Below, piece by piece: positions 37,073-48,293 of a stretch of 64,000 nucleotides of DNA. The number at the start of each line of letters is the position of its first letter. The first letter of the stretch is position 1. Position numbers and translations under genes: made by a program. The stretch is taken from positions 2,730,001 through 2,794,000 of the forward strand of contig JAQFVV010012446.1 of NCBI GenBank assembly GCA_028023455.1, read 5' to 3'. The notes below the pieces were generated by a model. That model saw only the letters and a list, made by a program, of their open reading frames with translations. It was not told where the DNA came from and did not search any database. This stretch comes from Epiperipatus broadwayi. Lineage: Eukaryota > Onychophora > Udeonychophora > Euonychophora > Peripatidae.

Positions 37073-37273
37073 TCACACTTTGTTATTATTATTATAGAGT
37101 TCTTTCATCTCTTTAAGACTTTGAAAAATATGACGCAAAAATGTCTTTGAATTTGTTCCTGGATATGATAACTTAGATGATACATGGAAAAAAATTTTAT
37201 TCTCTCCTGCAATCATGTAAGAAACTCCATAACCTGCATCAGAAACTGGACCAAAACCACCACCAGGGCAGAC
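37073..37273 (-). CDS. CPT1: CPT1 last coding exon (C-terminus and stop)
   Basis: Terminal coding exon of a carnitine O-palmitoyltransferase 1 gene. In animals this enzyme sits in the outer mitochondrial membrane and moves long-chain acyl groups from CoA to carnitine, the controlling step for mitochondrial fatty-acid oxidation. Seen: an AG acceptor at 37274-37275, then 66 codons and TGA at 37073-37075. The exon begins [20 protein letters not shown], which is the conserved carnitine-acyltransferase block usually read as GGGFGPVADDGYGVSY. It continues with a GENxIxFHxSSK segment typical of CPT1 C-termini and ends in a short Asn-rich tail. Phase 0 joins exactly to the exon at 54727. Odd points: Ala-Asp-Asp of the usual block is Ser-Asp-Ala here, and the residue before the glycines is Pro. 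There is no internal stop, so the gene looks functional. CPT2 and CROT match the flanking exons less well. Confidence 0.93.
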   Translation of the reverse strand, partial: VCPGGGFGPVSDAGYGVSYMIAGENKIFFHVSSKLSYPGTNSKTFLRHIFQSLKEMKELYNNNNKV

Positions 37274-37599
37274 CTAAAAAATATAGCGACTATTAATTCA
37301 CACATAGAGACAAACAATATTGTACAGACACAAAAGTAAAAAAAGAAATAAATATTAATATTTCAAATATTCCAATTTTTAATGATTATCGTGATATGAA
37401 AAAATTTAAATTACATCAATAAAATGCTAAATTAATGGAACTTTTCTCTCAGAAAGTCAAATTAACAAAATTTAATTTACATTAAACCATTTCAAAATAA
37501 CTGATATTACAAAATATTTTCTAAGTATAACTATTCAATTCCTTAATACCCATGAGTATGACTGTTAGTAGTAACAAGAGGGTGAAAGCAAAATACTTG

Positions 37600-37870
37600 G
37601 GTGAAAGAATAAACAGATATCATTGAGATCAACCAAAGTATTAAAGAGACTGAAATGGAATTAGGACTACTATATTGCTAGAAGTGATGATAATAAATGG
37701 ACAGTTGCAGTCTTAAAATGGATTCCAAAAGATTTTAAAAGACCTATGAAGAAACCATATATGAAATGGAAGAAATGTTGGTATGATGTGGAGAAGTGAG
37801 GTTGTGGATCAGAAAAATGAGATTAAACTTGGTAGGAACATTATTCTGCAATGGACTGGTAAAATTCAGA
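37600..37870 (+). mobile_element. decayed LINE ORF2 C-terminal fragment in CPT1 intron
   Basis: From about 37678 a frame reads RSDDNKWTVAVLKWIPKDFK, then RP, which is the late ORF2 block (H-x-A-R-x-D-D-N-R-W-T-x-x-V-x-x-W-x-P-x-D-x-K-R) of RTE-like LINEs. Downstream, W-Y-D-V-E-K and a TGGACTGGTAAAAT tail correspond, after frame breaks, to the fragment at 6667. It is on the plus strand, antisense to CPT1. Confidence 0.65.
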
Positions 37871-38372
37871 GTTTCAGGTTCAATAAGCAATTTACAATAT
37901 AAATTAAATTTGGAATTGGTTGCCATTTTTTTCTAAATCCTTACTCTATTGACCCATGATTTTTGAACTATCCTAAATAAATTAGCAACAATGCATAACT
38001 TTATAAAATTATACTCAACAATTTTGCAGAAACTATTTCAACTAGATTAATGATCATTTTGAATTTTATTCTTGTTTCAATAATTTAAAATTATAAGAAA
38101 TGAATTAAGCAGTGCTAGAAGATAAAATATTCTTTTTTAGCTGTTGAATATGAAAACTGATGGTGATAAATAAGTTGGTTAAAATGAAATATTTAATCTC
38201 CATAAATTGTTTTTCATATAATAAATATTTTAAAGATAATAAAAAATTAATTAAAATTTATTACAATATAGTTCTAAAAATTGACTTGATAGAATAAATT
38301 ATATTAAGAGATGAAAAACAATAGCAAACCATTAAATAATGATCAAATGTCATCACTAGATTGCATGATATT

Positions 38373-38615
38373 AAACAGGCAAAACTCTCCATACAGCAGT
38401 GCCACCCTGTACCAACCAGAATAATTAATGGATGCCAGAAGGCTTGTGCATAAAATCCCCATCTCTCACTGACGAAGGCCACAAGCCAGAAATTAATCTG
38501 GGGATATTGGATGAGTAGACACTAGATGGAAATTTTATGCACAAGCCTTCTGGCATCCATTGATTACTCTGGTTGGCACAGGGTGGCACTAATGTATGGA
38601 GAGTTTTGCCTGTTT
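38373..38615. repeat. inverted pair of family-B repeats (91 bp stem)
   Basis: The left arm 38373-38463 is the reverse complement of the right arm 38524-38615 over about 91 bases with few mismatches. Matching blocks include AAACAGGCAAAACTCTCCAT with ATGGAGAGTTTTGCCTGTTT, and CCAGAAGGCTTGTGCATAAA with its complement. The 60-base loop carries CACTGACGAAGGCCACAAGC and CAGAAATTAATCTGGGGATA, the family-B core. It lies in the last CPT1 intron, so the pre-mRNA would contain a long hairpin. Confidence 0.85.
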
Positions 38616-39516
38616 GATAACAGTTATGTGCTAAAATAGGAGATGGTGATCATGTGATGTTTAGATAGCATGATGTAAAATGATTTATTAAATGAAGGAA
38701 ACTTCAATACATAGACCATATCTAAAAATCCTGCTGTCAAGCTAAATACCTATTTCCTCTAAAAACATTTCCTATCATTGTACATTTATCTATTTATTCT
38801 TTCTACCTTTCGGATGGAATAATTTAGTCAAGTTCTCTGCCCATCGTCATAGAACTTGACACACATACAATATGTCTTCTTAAATGCATAAAATAGAATA
38901 GGAATTACATAAACACAATTATACCATATGACTTTAAAAATTCTAGCCAATCAGACTGTTACATATTATGATCTATGTATAATGTAAAACTTAACAAATC
39001 ATTCTACAGAATTTTTTAAAATAATTCTATTTTTATCAATTGCCTCATAGCAAAAATCTAGCTAGACCTAACAGTAAATCATGAATAAATAAAATAGCAG
39101 TTTTATAAATTAAAATGTCCAATTATATGCCCAAATAACACTAAAGTCAGAGTCCAGATTTATGAATTAAAGATTACATTTGGTGGTTGATTAATTTAAT
39201 GAAGGTATCAATAAATATAAGTTATTTAATTCTACTTTGGGTGTTATTTGGTTTTATAATTGAAGGATTTAATATATATAAGACTATTTATGCTTTATGA
39301 TCAAGCCAATGTTGATTTGGTGTTTTTATAAAATATGATTATGCTATTTCATGAAGATTGGAAATACTATGAGAAAGCTGATAAAAGAGATTATTTTAGA
39401 AATATATGTTTTGGAGGATTGGCTGAATTTTACCTTATACAGTGATCATACAAGTATGTAACTTGTCATCTAATTGATTACAATCTCTAGATGTAGTGTT
39501 AATGTGTAGATATCTA

Positions 39517-39648
39517 CTTTATATAGTTTGGTGCAATAATAGAGTGGTAAAATATGGACATAAAGTTCACAAATTGAACCCAGCTCCATCCTTTTTGGCA
39601 CTCAAACTTCTTATGAATTCCTGAACAATGAAGTCATTCAATTATTTA
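39517..39648 (+). mobile_element. tRNA-derived SINE (family A), copy in CPT1 intron
   Basis: A decayed head (TTTGGTGCAATAATAGAGTG) is followed by the shared body CACTCAAACTTCTTATGAAT, then TCCTGAACAATGAAGTCATTCAATTATTTA. Antisense to CPT1. Confidence 0.65.
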
Positions 39649-41132
39649 TTTTCCTTTAATATATATGTTATGTTTAAGCTGATGATGTTAGTTATTCTTA
39701 TTTTCCATTAAAATTTTCATATATTATCTCCAAATATGAGATAGGACCATTTGAAAAAAAGCAATTATCAAAAGGAGCAATTTATTATACAGTGAATCTC
39801 TATTATCAATTAATTTGAATGCATTTCCTAGGATTATAAAGCAAATCTTATAGCTCTAATAATTTAAAATTTTTATCAAATACAAAATATTGATTATTAT
39901 ATTTTCATGCTCCAAAACTTATTCATTAATAGTTTTATCAATGGCTAATATATATATATATGTTGTTAAAAAGAGCTTGCCTGAAACTGTTGATTGTTAT
40001 TGATTTTGGGATTGTCTAATTGTTGACTGGCCTTTAATGATATATATATTGTAATAGTATAGACTCTTGGGTGAATTATGAGAAGATAGTAAACCATCAT
40101 CACCCCCAAATATACAAAATATAAAAGGAATGAGCATAAATACAATGAGCATGAGAGATCAGCACAGAACTAATTATAAGTATAACTTTACCACCATTAC
40201 ACAAAAACAATAATCATTCATCATTAAGAATGATCAAAAATACAAAAAATCAACAATCAATCTTGTTACTGGATTTGACATGGGTCTATTCTAGACCAAG
40301 TTAATTATTTAGCCCTTGCCAGCTTGGGGCAGATTATTTAAACAATAATTTGGATGTACAAAGTTAAGTGATAATCCATAAGAATAAAACAATTAAATAC
40401 AATAATGCTGGGATATTAAAACATGCTGATCATTATCAATGCTATGGCCACTTAGTACCATTAATGTACTGGTCAACTATAAACTAAATTTCTAAAGTAG
40501 TAATAAAAAAATGAAATGTAGTTCATGAACTTTAAAGGATATCTCCTTTGCATAATCCAGCATCATCATCATCTGGATGTCCATATCACTAAACCTAGAC
40601 CATTATGCATGAACCCAGCTCAGTAAACAAAAGCTCTATAACTGTTACTATGAGCAAGAGAAATAATCCTAACATATAATGTTTTAAATCTATTCTAGGA
40701 TTAATTAAATTCACTGGAGTAACTTTAACAATGAAATATCAATTTATTATTAATAAATAAAATGAAATTAAGATCTGCTGAATATACCATAAATATAAAT
40801 TTGGCATTCTGATTTTGATTAATACAATAAACTATCACAACATTGTGATTTACAAATACCTCATAATAGGTTTACATAAAACACACCTAAATATATGCAC
40901 ACAGACATGTGATATAATAATTTAAAAATATATTTGAATTGTCATAAACCTATAAATGAAATTCATTTTTATAATACATAATTAATGACTGATTTAACAT
41001 ATATGTGTGTGTGCATGGAAAAGTGTGCACACACTGGCATTTATAAAAAAAAATAAACCTAATAAACCATATTATATTTTCTCAAATTCCAATTAATTTC
41101 ATGTTGAAAATATACATAAAATTCATACATAT

Positions 41133-43572
41133 TGTAACAGTCAAAACATGTCTATCTCGCTAACACACTGTAGAATTTAAACCCGGGACATAGAACTCAA
41201 CACTAGGAGAGTTACCTCCCAGAAATCTCAAGTTCGAATCCAAAGTCCAAACTCCACAACGCCCTCTACGTGATAACACATTTGATGCTACTAATAATAT
41301 AATTTCATGCCGGTGCCGGTGATCAGGGAGAAAACAAAAGACTCTAAATCTAAAATAGCCCTAGGTTAATTTAACAATAACTTATAGATGTGCCAAAGAT
41401 AAGTTTAATGGACTATGTAATTTATATTGCACCCCGAATAAATAGAGAAAAGGAAATAAATTTATAAATAAGATTTTAATAATTTGGTAATAAAATAATT
41501 TAGCGATACAAATTGGATAGTTATATAATAAACAAACAAAATGGCTGATACCTCGTACTTGGGTTCGTTTAGATAAAATGTCTATAATATATTGACACGG
41601 TAGGCATATGCGAGTCACGTAAAGTCTAATAGAGTTTGAAATATTCTAAAACATTTATAACTGGAGATTTAAATGGAGATCGAGAGTCGCTCGCGAATAG
41701 ATTATAAGATCGAGCTACACTGAACGGATTTGAAATTCATTTGAATAGAATTCTTTTAATAAGTAAAGGGAAATATACGGTGGTGCTAGCGAGTATATGC
41801 TGAGGAGGGGTGCAGTTTATGAGTATGCAACTTTCAAGGATGGCAAAAGGTCTTGGCATTGGATAGGCATTCTGCCTTTTATTTGGGACGTCTCTAGCCC
41901 ACTCACAGCTCAAGCCTGGCCCGCACCCAGGAGCTTCGTAACTGTGTGGACATACGCGAAATAATTCCCATGTGCCATTTTAGCACATGACTGGGAACCG
42001 TGGAGTAAAATATGGGGAAACAGATTCGAACGATGATGACCTTTGCCAACAGGAGGATTCCAGCACCCATGCATATTTACTAGCAACACAGCTTAATTTT
42101 CATAAGAATTAATAAAATAAAGAGCAATTCGTTAATTAAGGAACAGAAATAGCTCGATCTCGACTTTCATATTTGAATAGCCAGCAGACTCTCAACAAAA
42201 CTTAAGATAAATAACTATTCATTTAACAAAATTTTATACGCAAAATATACTTTGAAACATATATATGAGATACTTTTAAATAGAAACAATGGGAGGGGGG
42301 GGATGCGTGTTTGCGGTTTATAAACTAAGATGGCAACCACGCATCATTTAACTTCCCTACGTAACTCGCATTAGTCTAAAGAAATTAATTATACATTTCA
42401 TAATAACACATTGAAATTAAACATTTATAAATATAATAGAAGATCAACCCAAGCACAAATTCAGCATGCATTAGAAAAACATTTAAATAAATACATTTAT
42501 AGAATATACAAAATTGTTAGCTTTAGCTCGAAGTTTTCCGAGATCTCGGGTTGATTTTAATTACCTTGTTCTTTTAACTGTGTCCGTGGGAATTTCCAAA
42601 CTTGTAGCAAAGTTCTTAAGTAAAATTATGAGTTTTCTTCGATTCATGGTTCCGCAGCAGCAGTTAGAAGATTTTAGGAGCAGCATATCATTGGGCTGGT
42701 TCAGTTGGATTTCATGATACGGTGACAGGACATCAGATTTTGACGGATGGACGGCCGAGGCACAGGATCCCGAGGAAAAACAGCGATTGCCCCGTTACCC
42801 CGACATTCTGAGGTTAAACTATTTTACAACTGGATTTACTGTCACGATCAGGTAGCTTCATTAATAACTCTGTCTAATCATAATTACAATCAGCCCTATT
42901 TATACGCTCTCCCTGATTACCATCTAACTCTGCGGTGATGAAATCCATTCTTTAATTATTACACATTTGAAAAACACGGATTACATTTTCTAATTAAAAT
43001 CTGTTCGTAAACACTGTTTTATCTCATCAAATCTACTGGCGCCAATATGATTAAAATTAGCTACTATTGTTCTTTCTCTACCCTCACTGATTTAAAAATG
43101 ATGACATGTTTTTGAATAATATTTTACAACGCTTTACATTTATCAAACACTATTTCTGAATTTAATTTCCAGAAACATTTCTCAGTGATATTATTTCTTA
43201 AAGACAAATAATTATAACGAAATAACATCACAAATAAATCGATTCAAAAACAACTTTTAAATAAAATATTTTGATATTTTTTTAAATATTATCGCAGTAT
43301 GTGTGTAGATGAGAATATGTGACCTACTTTATTGTACAAGCATATATACGTAATATATACTCGACGGTTTGAAAATAAAACCGTTTAAAAACAATTTTAA
43401 TTATTATTAAACCCCGGGCACCCCATTATACATATAAATTTAGGCGGGATTTCGGTAAATATACCCAGTACACACACAATACGATGAAATTAGGGTTTTA
43501 AATAAGGCATGAGGGTAGGAAACAGGCAGGCAAGGCGAAACTAAGATTGGTAAGGCAAATCTTACTGTTTCA
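41133..43572 (-). repeat. 3' LTR (2440 bp)
   Basis: 3' LTR in the element's minus orientation, preceded by the purine tract at 43573-43581. Relative to the solo LTR at 24-27 kb it is shorter by about 0.4 kb and clearly diverged, but shares both ends. The frames at 41382-41618, 42514-42717 and 42747-42938 lie entirely inside it. Confidence 0.88.
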
Positions 43573-43889
43573 CATTCCCTTAGTATGTAAAAAAAATTTT
43601 AAAAAAAAAAAGATTTTACACCCAGTGTTTACTATCATTTTTGAATATCAACACACAAAAAAAATTGACAAGGGGCAATGAGATTTAATGATATACCCGA
43701 ATCATATTTCAACATTATTCAACATTTTATTTTTTTACTTTTTTTTTTAGCAAAAACGTATATATATTTTGACGCATTTTTTTTTTTTTTACTGTTCAAA
43801 TTTAGATTAGAAATATATATATAAAAAAAAATTTTTAAAAGTCTATACGAAAGTCCAAATTCAGGCGTAGATAAATGTCCAAATTCAAG
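43573..43889 (-). other. LTR element 3' untranslated segment with polypurine tract
   Basis: AT-rich stretch with long A/T runs between the gag stop and the 3' LTR, ending in AAGGGAATG next to the LTR. This is where pol would be expected, and nothing remains of it. Confidence 0.6.
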
Positions 43890-44828
43890 TTATTGTACGA
43901 TCAAAATTTTGTAAGAGTGTCCAAGTTCGAGTCCTTTTTTTTTTATTGTGGTAGCTTGCTTTTTTTTTCTACTTATATATATATTTTGCTCTCCTCCTGG
44001 GTCAGGTGGGTAGCGCTGATCTCTCGTACTCGGAGAACGTCCTCTCGGGTGGTACAGTCTCTTTTCTTTGTCTGGCGGTTCTTTGGCCCAAGGATTGAAG
44101 TCCGATGTAGTCAAAAATTCTGCCATCTCCACTGCGTCTTGAATTCTGCTTCCGGCCATCAGTTGTTGGATTGACAGAGGCATGTTCTGTTGGATGGTGC
44201 GGATAATGTGCGGATCAGAGAATGAGAAGGTGGTGAGCGATCTCAGACGATTAACTCGCCAGATATAGAATTGTGTGTGTGTTTCTTTGATGCTCCCGTA
44301 TTTTTCTCGGGATATGGTATTGAAGATGCCACTCTGGCGTTTCTCGCTCCAGTAGTGTTTCAATAAGGCCTTGCTATACTCGATGAAGTCTCCAGGTTTT
44401 TCTTTTATGATGCTCCACCAGTCCTTCGCGTAGTCGTGTAAATGGTGGGTGGCGATAGCAATTTGTTCTTTTGTCTCCGTCTCAGAGAATGTGAAAAAGT
44501 CTTTCAAGCTATCTATGTGCAAATGAGGGTTTTCCCCAACTTCCCCTCGGACTATCTTGATGTGGATGGTCTTGGCCAACTGGGTTTGAATGCTTGGGTC
44601 AGGCGTCACGACTCTACAGATATTGGTGATCTCAGGGCTTTTAGTATTTTTCTCTTCGTTGATCGGTAGTGGAATTTTCGGGGTGGTTTTATTTTGATCA
44701 CACTCTTCCTCTTCTTTTGTTCCGTTATTAATGTTTTCTGTTTTTAGAACTAAAGTTTCCAAGTTTAATTTTGGAGTGAACCTCTCTTCTATTTCATATT
44801 TCTGTTTGATTTGTTTGATTTGGTTCAT
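43890..44828 (-). CDS. Gag-like protein of the LTR element
   Basis: A 312-codon ORF, the only one in the internal region. The start is taken at the Met at 44828. The frame is open further upstream through a Lys-rich stretch, so the true start is uncertain. Residues about 95-235 have the layout of the retrotransposon Gag capsid family (Retrotrans_gag). Visible pieces include HLHIDSLKDFF, ATHHLHDYAKDWWSIIKEKP, the conserved A-x-x-W-W followed by F-x-x-x-L, then RVNRLRSL. The C-terminus is Pro/Arg/Lys-rich and lacks a C-C-H-C zinc knuckle. A capsid-forming role is family knowledge. Intact, with no stop, and no pol follows before the 3' LTR. Confidence 0.75.
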   Translation of the reverse strand: MNQIKQIKQKYEIEERFTPKLNLETLVLKTENINNGTKEEEECDQNKTTPKIPLPINEEKNTKSPEITNICRVVTPDPSIQTQLAKTIHIKIVRGEVGENPHLHIDSLKDFFTFSETETKEQIAIATHHLHDYAKDWWSIIKEKPGDFIEYSKALLKHYWSEKRQSGIFNTISREKYGSIKETHTQFYIWRVNRLRSLTTFSFSDPHIIRTIQQNMPLSIQQLMAGSRIQDAVEMAEFLTTSDFNPWAKEPPDKEKRLYHPRGRSPSTRDQRYPPDPGGEQNIYISRKKKQATTIKKKGLELGHSYKILIVQ

Positions 44829-45844
44829 TATGAGCCTGGTCAGTTCTCTGAACTCACTCCATTCTTTTTTTTTCTTCTTCCATTTTGGTTTTAGTATTTG
44901 AAACGTTGGCTATAAATGGCAATTCTGGATCACTAATTTTTGGTTATTATTATTTGGTAAGATATTTATTATTTTAAAGTTCTTTTAACTAAACTTTTTT
45001 TCCTTTATCAAACAATGGCGACTGGCTGTCTTCCACTCGGTCTCTGGCCTTTCCGTGCGTCCTTGCTTTGTCCTGTACCGATTTCATTATGCTGCTTCTT
45101 TGTTGTTTTGGAAATATGAACAAAATATTATTTTATTATTCAGATTCCTTCTGCTGCTTGCTCAACTGTTTGGCGGTGCACTATTTAATTTTTTGCTAGA
45201 CTCGGGTATCTCAATGGGTATCTCACTGTCATTTCCCCTTGTTCAATGATATCAGATAGATAGATTTACAAAAAAAATTATTATTATTTTTACAGAAGCT
45301 TGTTTACATATATATATACATAAAATGACCAAATCTGAATTTTACATCTTTACATGCATGAACCAATCGGTTCATCATCCTTATTTCGAGGTGCAATGCC
45401 ATCTGTGGCAACATCTATACAATTAACCTCCCCAGGGATATTTAACTTACTTATTTCGTTTGACACCGGACATTCAACTAGACAATCATATATTTTTATT
45501 TTTACAAATCTTATTCGATACAAACTATATATTTTGCACTATATTTTGAAATCATATTTAGCACAGTAATTTGTGCACATATATTTTTATAATACGACCA
45601 GAGCTGACAAAAGTTTACATATATATTGCTCGTGTCGTACTATATTAAACTGAAATCTCTAAGTGATTGTCTAAATGCCCGAGTCAAACAAAATACATAT
45701 AATAATATCTTTAAAATATAACTCACAATATTGAACTACAGGAAATGGGTAATTAAACGGACTAAATACTATCAGGGTTTTGTGGGTGTTTAAATCGAAG
45801 CCTCACATTGAAAAGCGCCATGGACCCGGAAAAAAAAAATACTA
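44829..45844 (-). other. LTR element leader (between 5' LTR and gag)
   Basis: About 1 kb of non-coding leader. It includes the candidate primer-binding site ending at 45820 (minus strand TGGCGCTTTTCAATGTGAGG), which begins with TGG as such sites do. The offset of about 25 bases from the LTR end is unusual. Plus-strand frames at 45055-45249 and 45354-45569 are antisense to the element and not believed. Confidence 0.5.
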
Positions 45845-48293
45845 TGTAACAGTCAAAACATGTCTATCTCGCTAACACACTGTAGAATTTAAACCCGGGA
45901 CATAGAACTCAACACTAGGAGAGTTACCTCCCAGAAATCTCAAGTTCGAATCCAAAGTCCAAACTCCACAACGCCCTCTACGTGATAACACATTTGATGC
46001 TACTAATAATATAATTTCATGCCGGTGCCGGTGATCAGGGAGAAAACAAAAGACTCTAAATCTAAAATAGCCCTAGGTTAATTTAACAATAACTTATAGA
46101 TGTGCCAAAGATAAGTTTAATGGACTATGTAATTTATATTGCACCCCGAATAAATAGAGAAAAGGAAATAAATTTATAAATAAGATTTTAATAATTTGGT
46201 AATAAAATAATTTAGCGATACAAATTGGATAGTTATATAATAAACAAACAAAATGGCTGATACCTCGTACTTGGGTTCGTTTAGATAAAATGTCTATAAT
46301 ATATTGACACGGTAGGCATATGCGAGTCACGTAAAGTCTAATAGAGTTTGAAATATTCTAAAACATTTATAACTGGAGATTTAAATGGAGATCGAGAGTC
46401 GCTCGCGAATAGATTATAAGATCGAGCTACACTGAACGGATTTGAAATTCATTTGAATAGAATTCTTTTAATAAGTAAAGGGAAATATACGGTGGTGCTA
46501 GCGAGTATATGCTGAGGAGGGGTGCAGTTTATGAGTATGCAACTTTCAAGGATGGCAAAAGGTCTTGGCATTGGATAGGCATTCTGCCTTTTATTTGGGA
46601 CGTCTCTAGCCCACTCACAGCTCAAGCCTGGCCCGCACCCAGGAGCTTCGTAACTGTGTGGACATACGCGAAATAATTCCCATGTGCCATTTTAGCACAT
46701 GACTGGGAACCGTGGAGTAAAATATGGGGAAACAGATTCGAACGATGATGACCTTTGCCAACAGGAGGATTCCAGCACCCATGCATATTTACTAGCAACA
46801 CAGCTTAATTTTCATAAGAATTAATAAAATAAAGAGCAATTCGTTAATTAAGGAACAGAAATAGCTCGATCTCGACTTTCATATTTGAATAGCCAGCAGA
46901 CTCTCAACAAAACTTAAGATAAATAACTATTCATTTAACAAAATTTTATACGCAAAATATACTTTGAAACATATATATGAGATACTTTTAAATAGAAACG
47001 ATGGGAAGGGGGGGGAAATGCGTGTTTGCGGTTTATAAACTAAGATGGCAACCACGCATCATTTAACTTCCCTACGTAACTCGCATTAGTCTAAAGAAAT
47101 TAATTATACATTTCATAATAACACATTGAAATTAAACATTTATAAATATAATAGAAGATCAACCCAAGCACAAATTCAGCATGCATTAGAAAAACATTTA
47201 AATAAATACATTTATAGAATATACAAAATTGTTAGCTTTAGCTCGAAGTTTTCCGAGATCTCGGGTTGATTTTAATTACCTCGTTCTTTTAACTGTGTCC
47301 GTGGGAATTTCCAAACTTGTAGCAAAGTTCTTAAGTAAAATTATGAGTTTTCTTCGATTCATGGTTCCGCAGCAGCAGTTAGAAGATTTTAGGAGCAGCA
47401 TATCATTGGGCTGGTTCAGTTGGATTTCATGATACGGTGACAGGACATCAGATTTTGACGGATGGACGGCCGAGGCACAGGATCCCGAGGAAAAACAGCG
47501 ATTGCCCCGTTACCCCGACATTCTGAGGTTAAACTATTTTACAACTGGATTTACTGTCACGATCAGGTAGCTTAATTAATAACTCTGTCTAATCATAATT
47601 ACAATCAATCAGCCCTATTTATACGCTCTCCCTGATTACCATCTAACCCTGCGGTGATGAAATCCATTCTTTAATTATTACACATTTGAAAAACACGGAT
47701 TACATTTTCTAATTAAAATCTGTTCGTAAACACTGTTTTATCTCATCAAATCTACTGGCGCCAATATGATTAAAATTAGCTACTATTGTTCTTTCTCTAC
47801 CCTCACTGATTTAAAAATGATGACATGTTTTTGAATAATATTTTACAACGCTTTACATTTATCAAACACTATTTCTGAATTTAATTTCCAGAAACATTTC
47901 TCAGTGATATTATTTCTTAAAGACAAATAATTATAACGAAATAACATCACAAATAAATCGATTCAAAAACAACTTTTAAATAAAATATTTTGATATATTT
48001 TTTTAAATATTATCGCAGTATGTGTGTAGATGAGAATATGTGACCTACTTTATTGTACAAGCATATATACGTAATATATACTCGACGGTTTGAAAATAAA
48101 ACCGTTTAAAAACAATTTTAATTATTATTAAACCCCGGGCACCCCATTATACATATAAATTTAGGCGGGATTTCGGTAAATATACCCAGTACACACACAA
48201 TACGATGAAATTAGGGTTTTAAATAAGACATGAGGGTAGGAAACAGGCAGGCAAGGTGAAACTAAGATTGGTAAGGCAAATCTTACTGTTTCA
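45845..48293 (-). repeat. 5' LTR (2449 bp)
   Basis: 5' LTR in the element's minus orientation. It differs from the other LTR at roughly a dozen sites seen by eye, for example an ATCA insertion near 47608, the G-run near 47010 and single changes near 47281 and 47574. It contains a short palindrome CATGTGCCATTTTAGCACATG near 46681-46701. The frames at 46094-46330 and 47229-47432 are identical to those of the other LTR and are not genes. Confidence 0.88.

Larger units (their letters stand above)
41133..48293 (-). mobile_element. LTR retrotransposon, gag-only (Ty3/gypsy-like), 7.16 kb
   Basis: Two near-identical 2.44 kb LTRs flank a 2.27 kb internal region. The only substantial ORF is gag-like and on the minus strand. 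Read in that orientation the LTRs start TGAAACAG and end CTGTTACA. A purine tract AAGGGAATG abuts the 3' LTR (43573-43581). A possible primer-binding site TGGCGCTTTTC lies about 25 bases inside the 5' LTR (ending at 45820). Target duplication ATAT at 41129-41132 and 48294-48297. No protease, RT, RNase H or integrase is visible, so the element is non-autonomous or internally deleted. It sits in the last CPT1 intron in the same orientation as the gene. The few LTR differences imply recent insertion. Confidence 0.88.

Noticed and set aside
41382-42938. Short frames repeated identically at 46094-47432
   Set aside because: They occur only because both LTRs contain the same sequence. No motif, and opposite strands within one LTR.
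43875-44174. 99-codon plus-strand frame
   Set aside because: Antisense shadow of the Gag ORF with no motif of its own.
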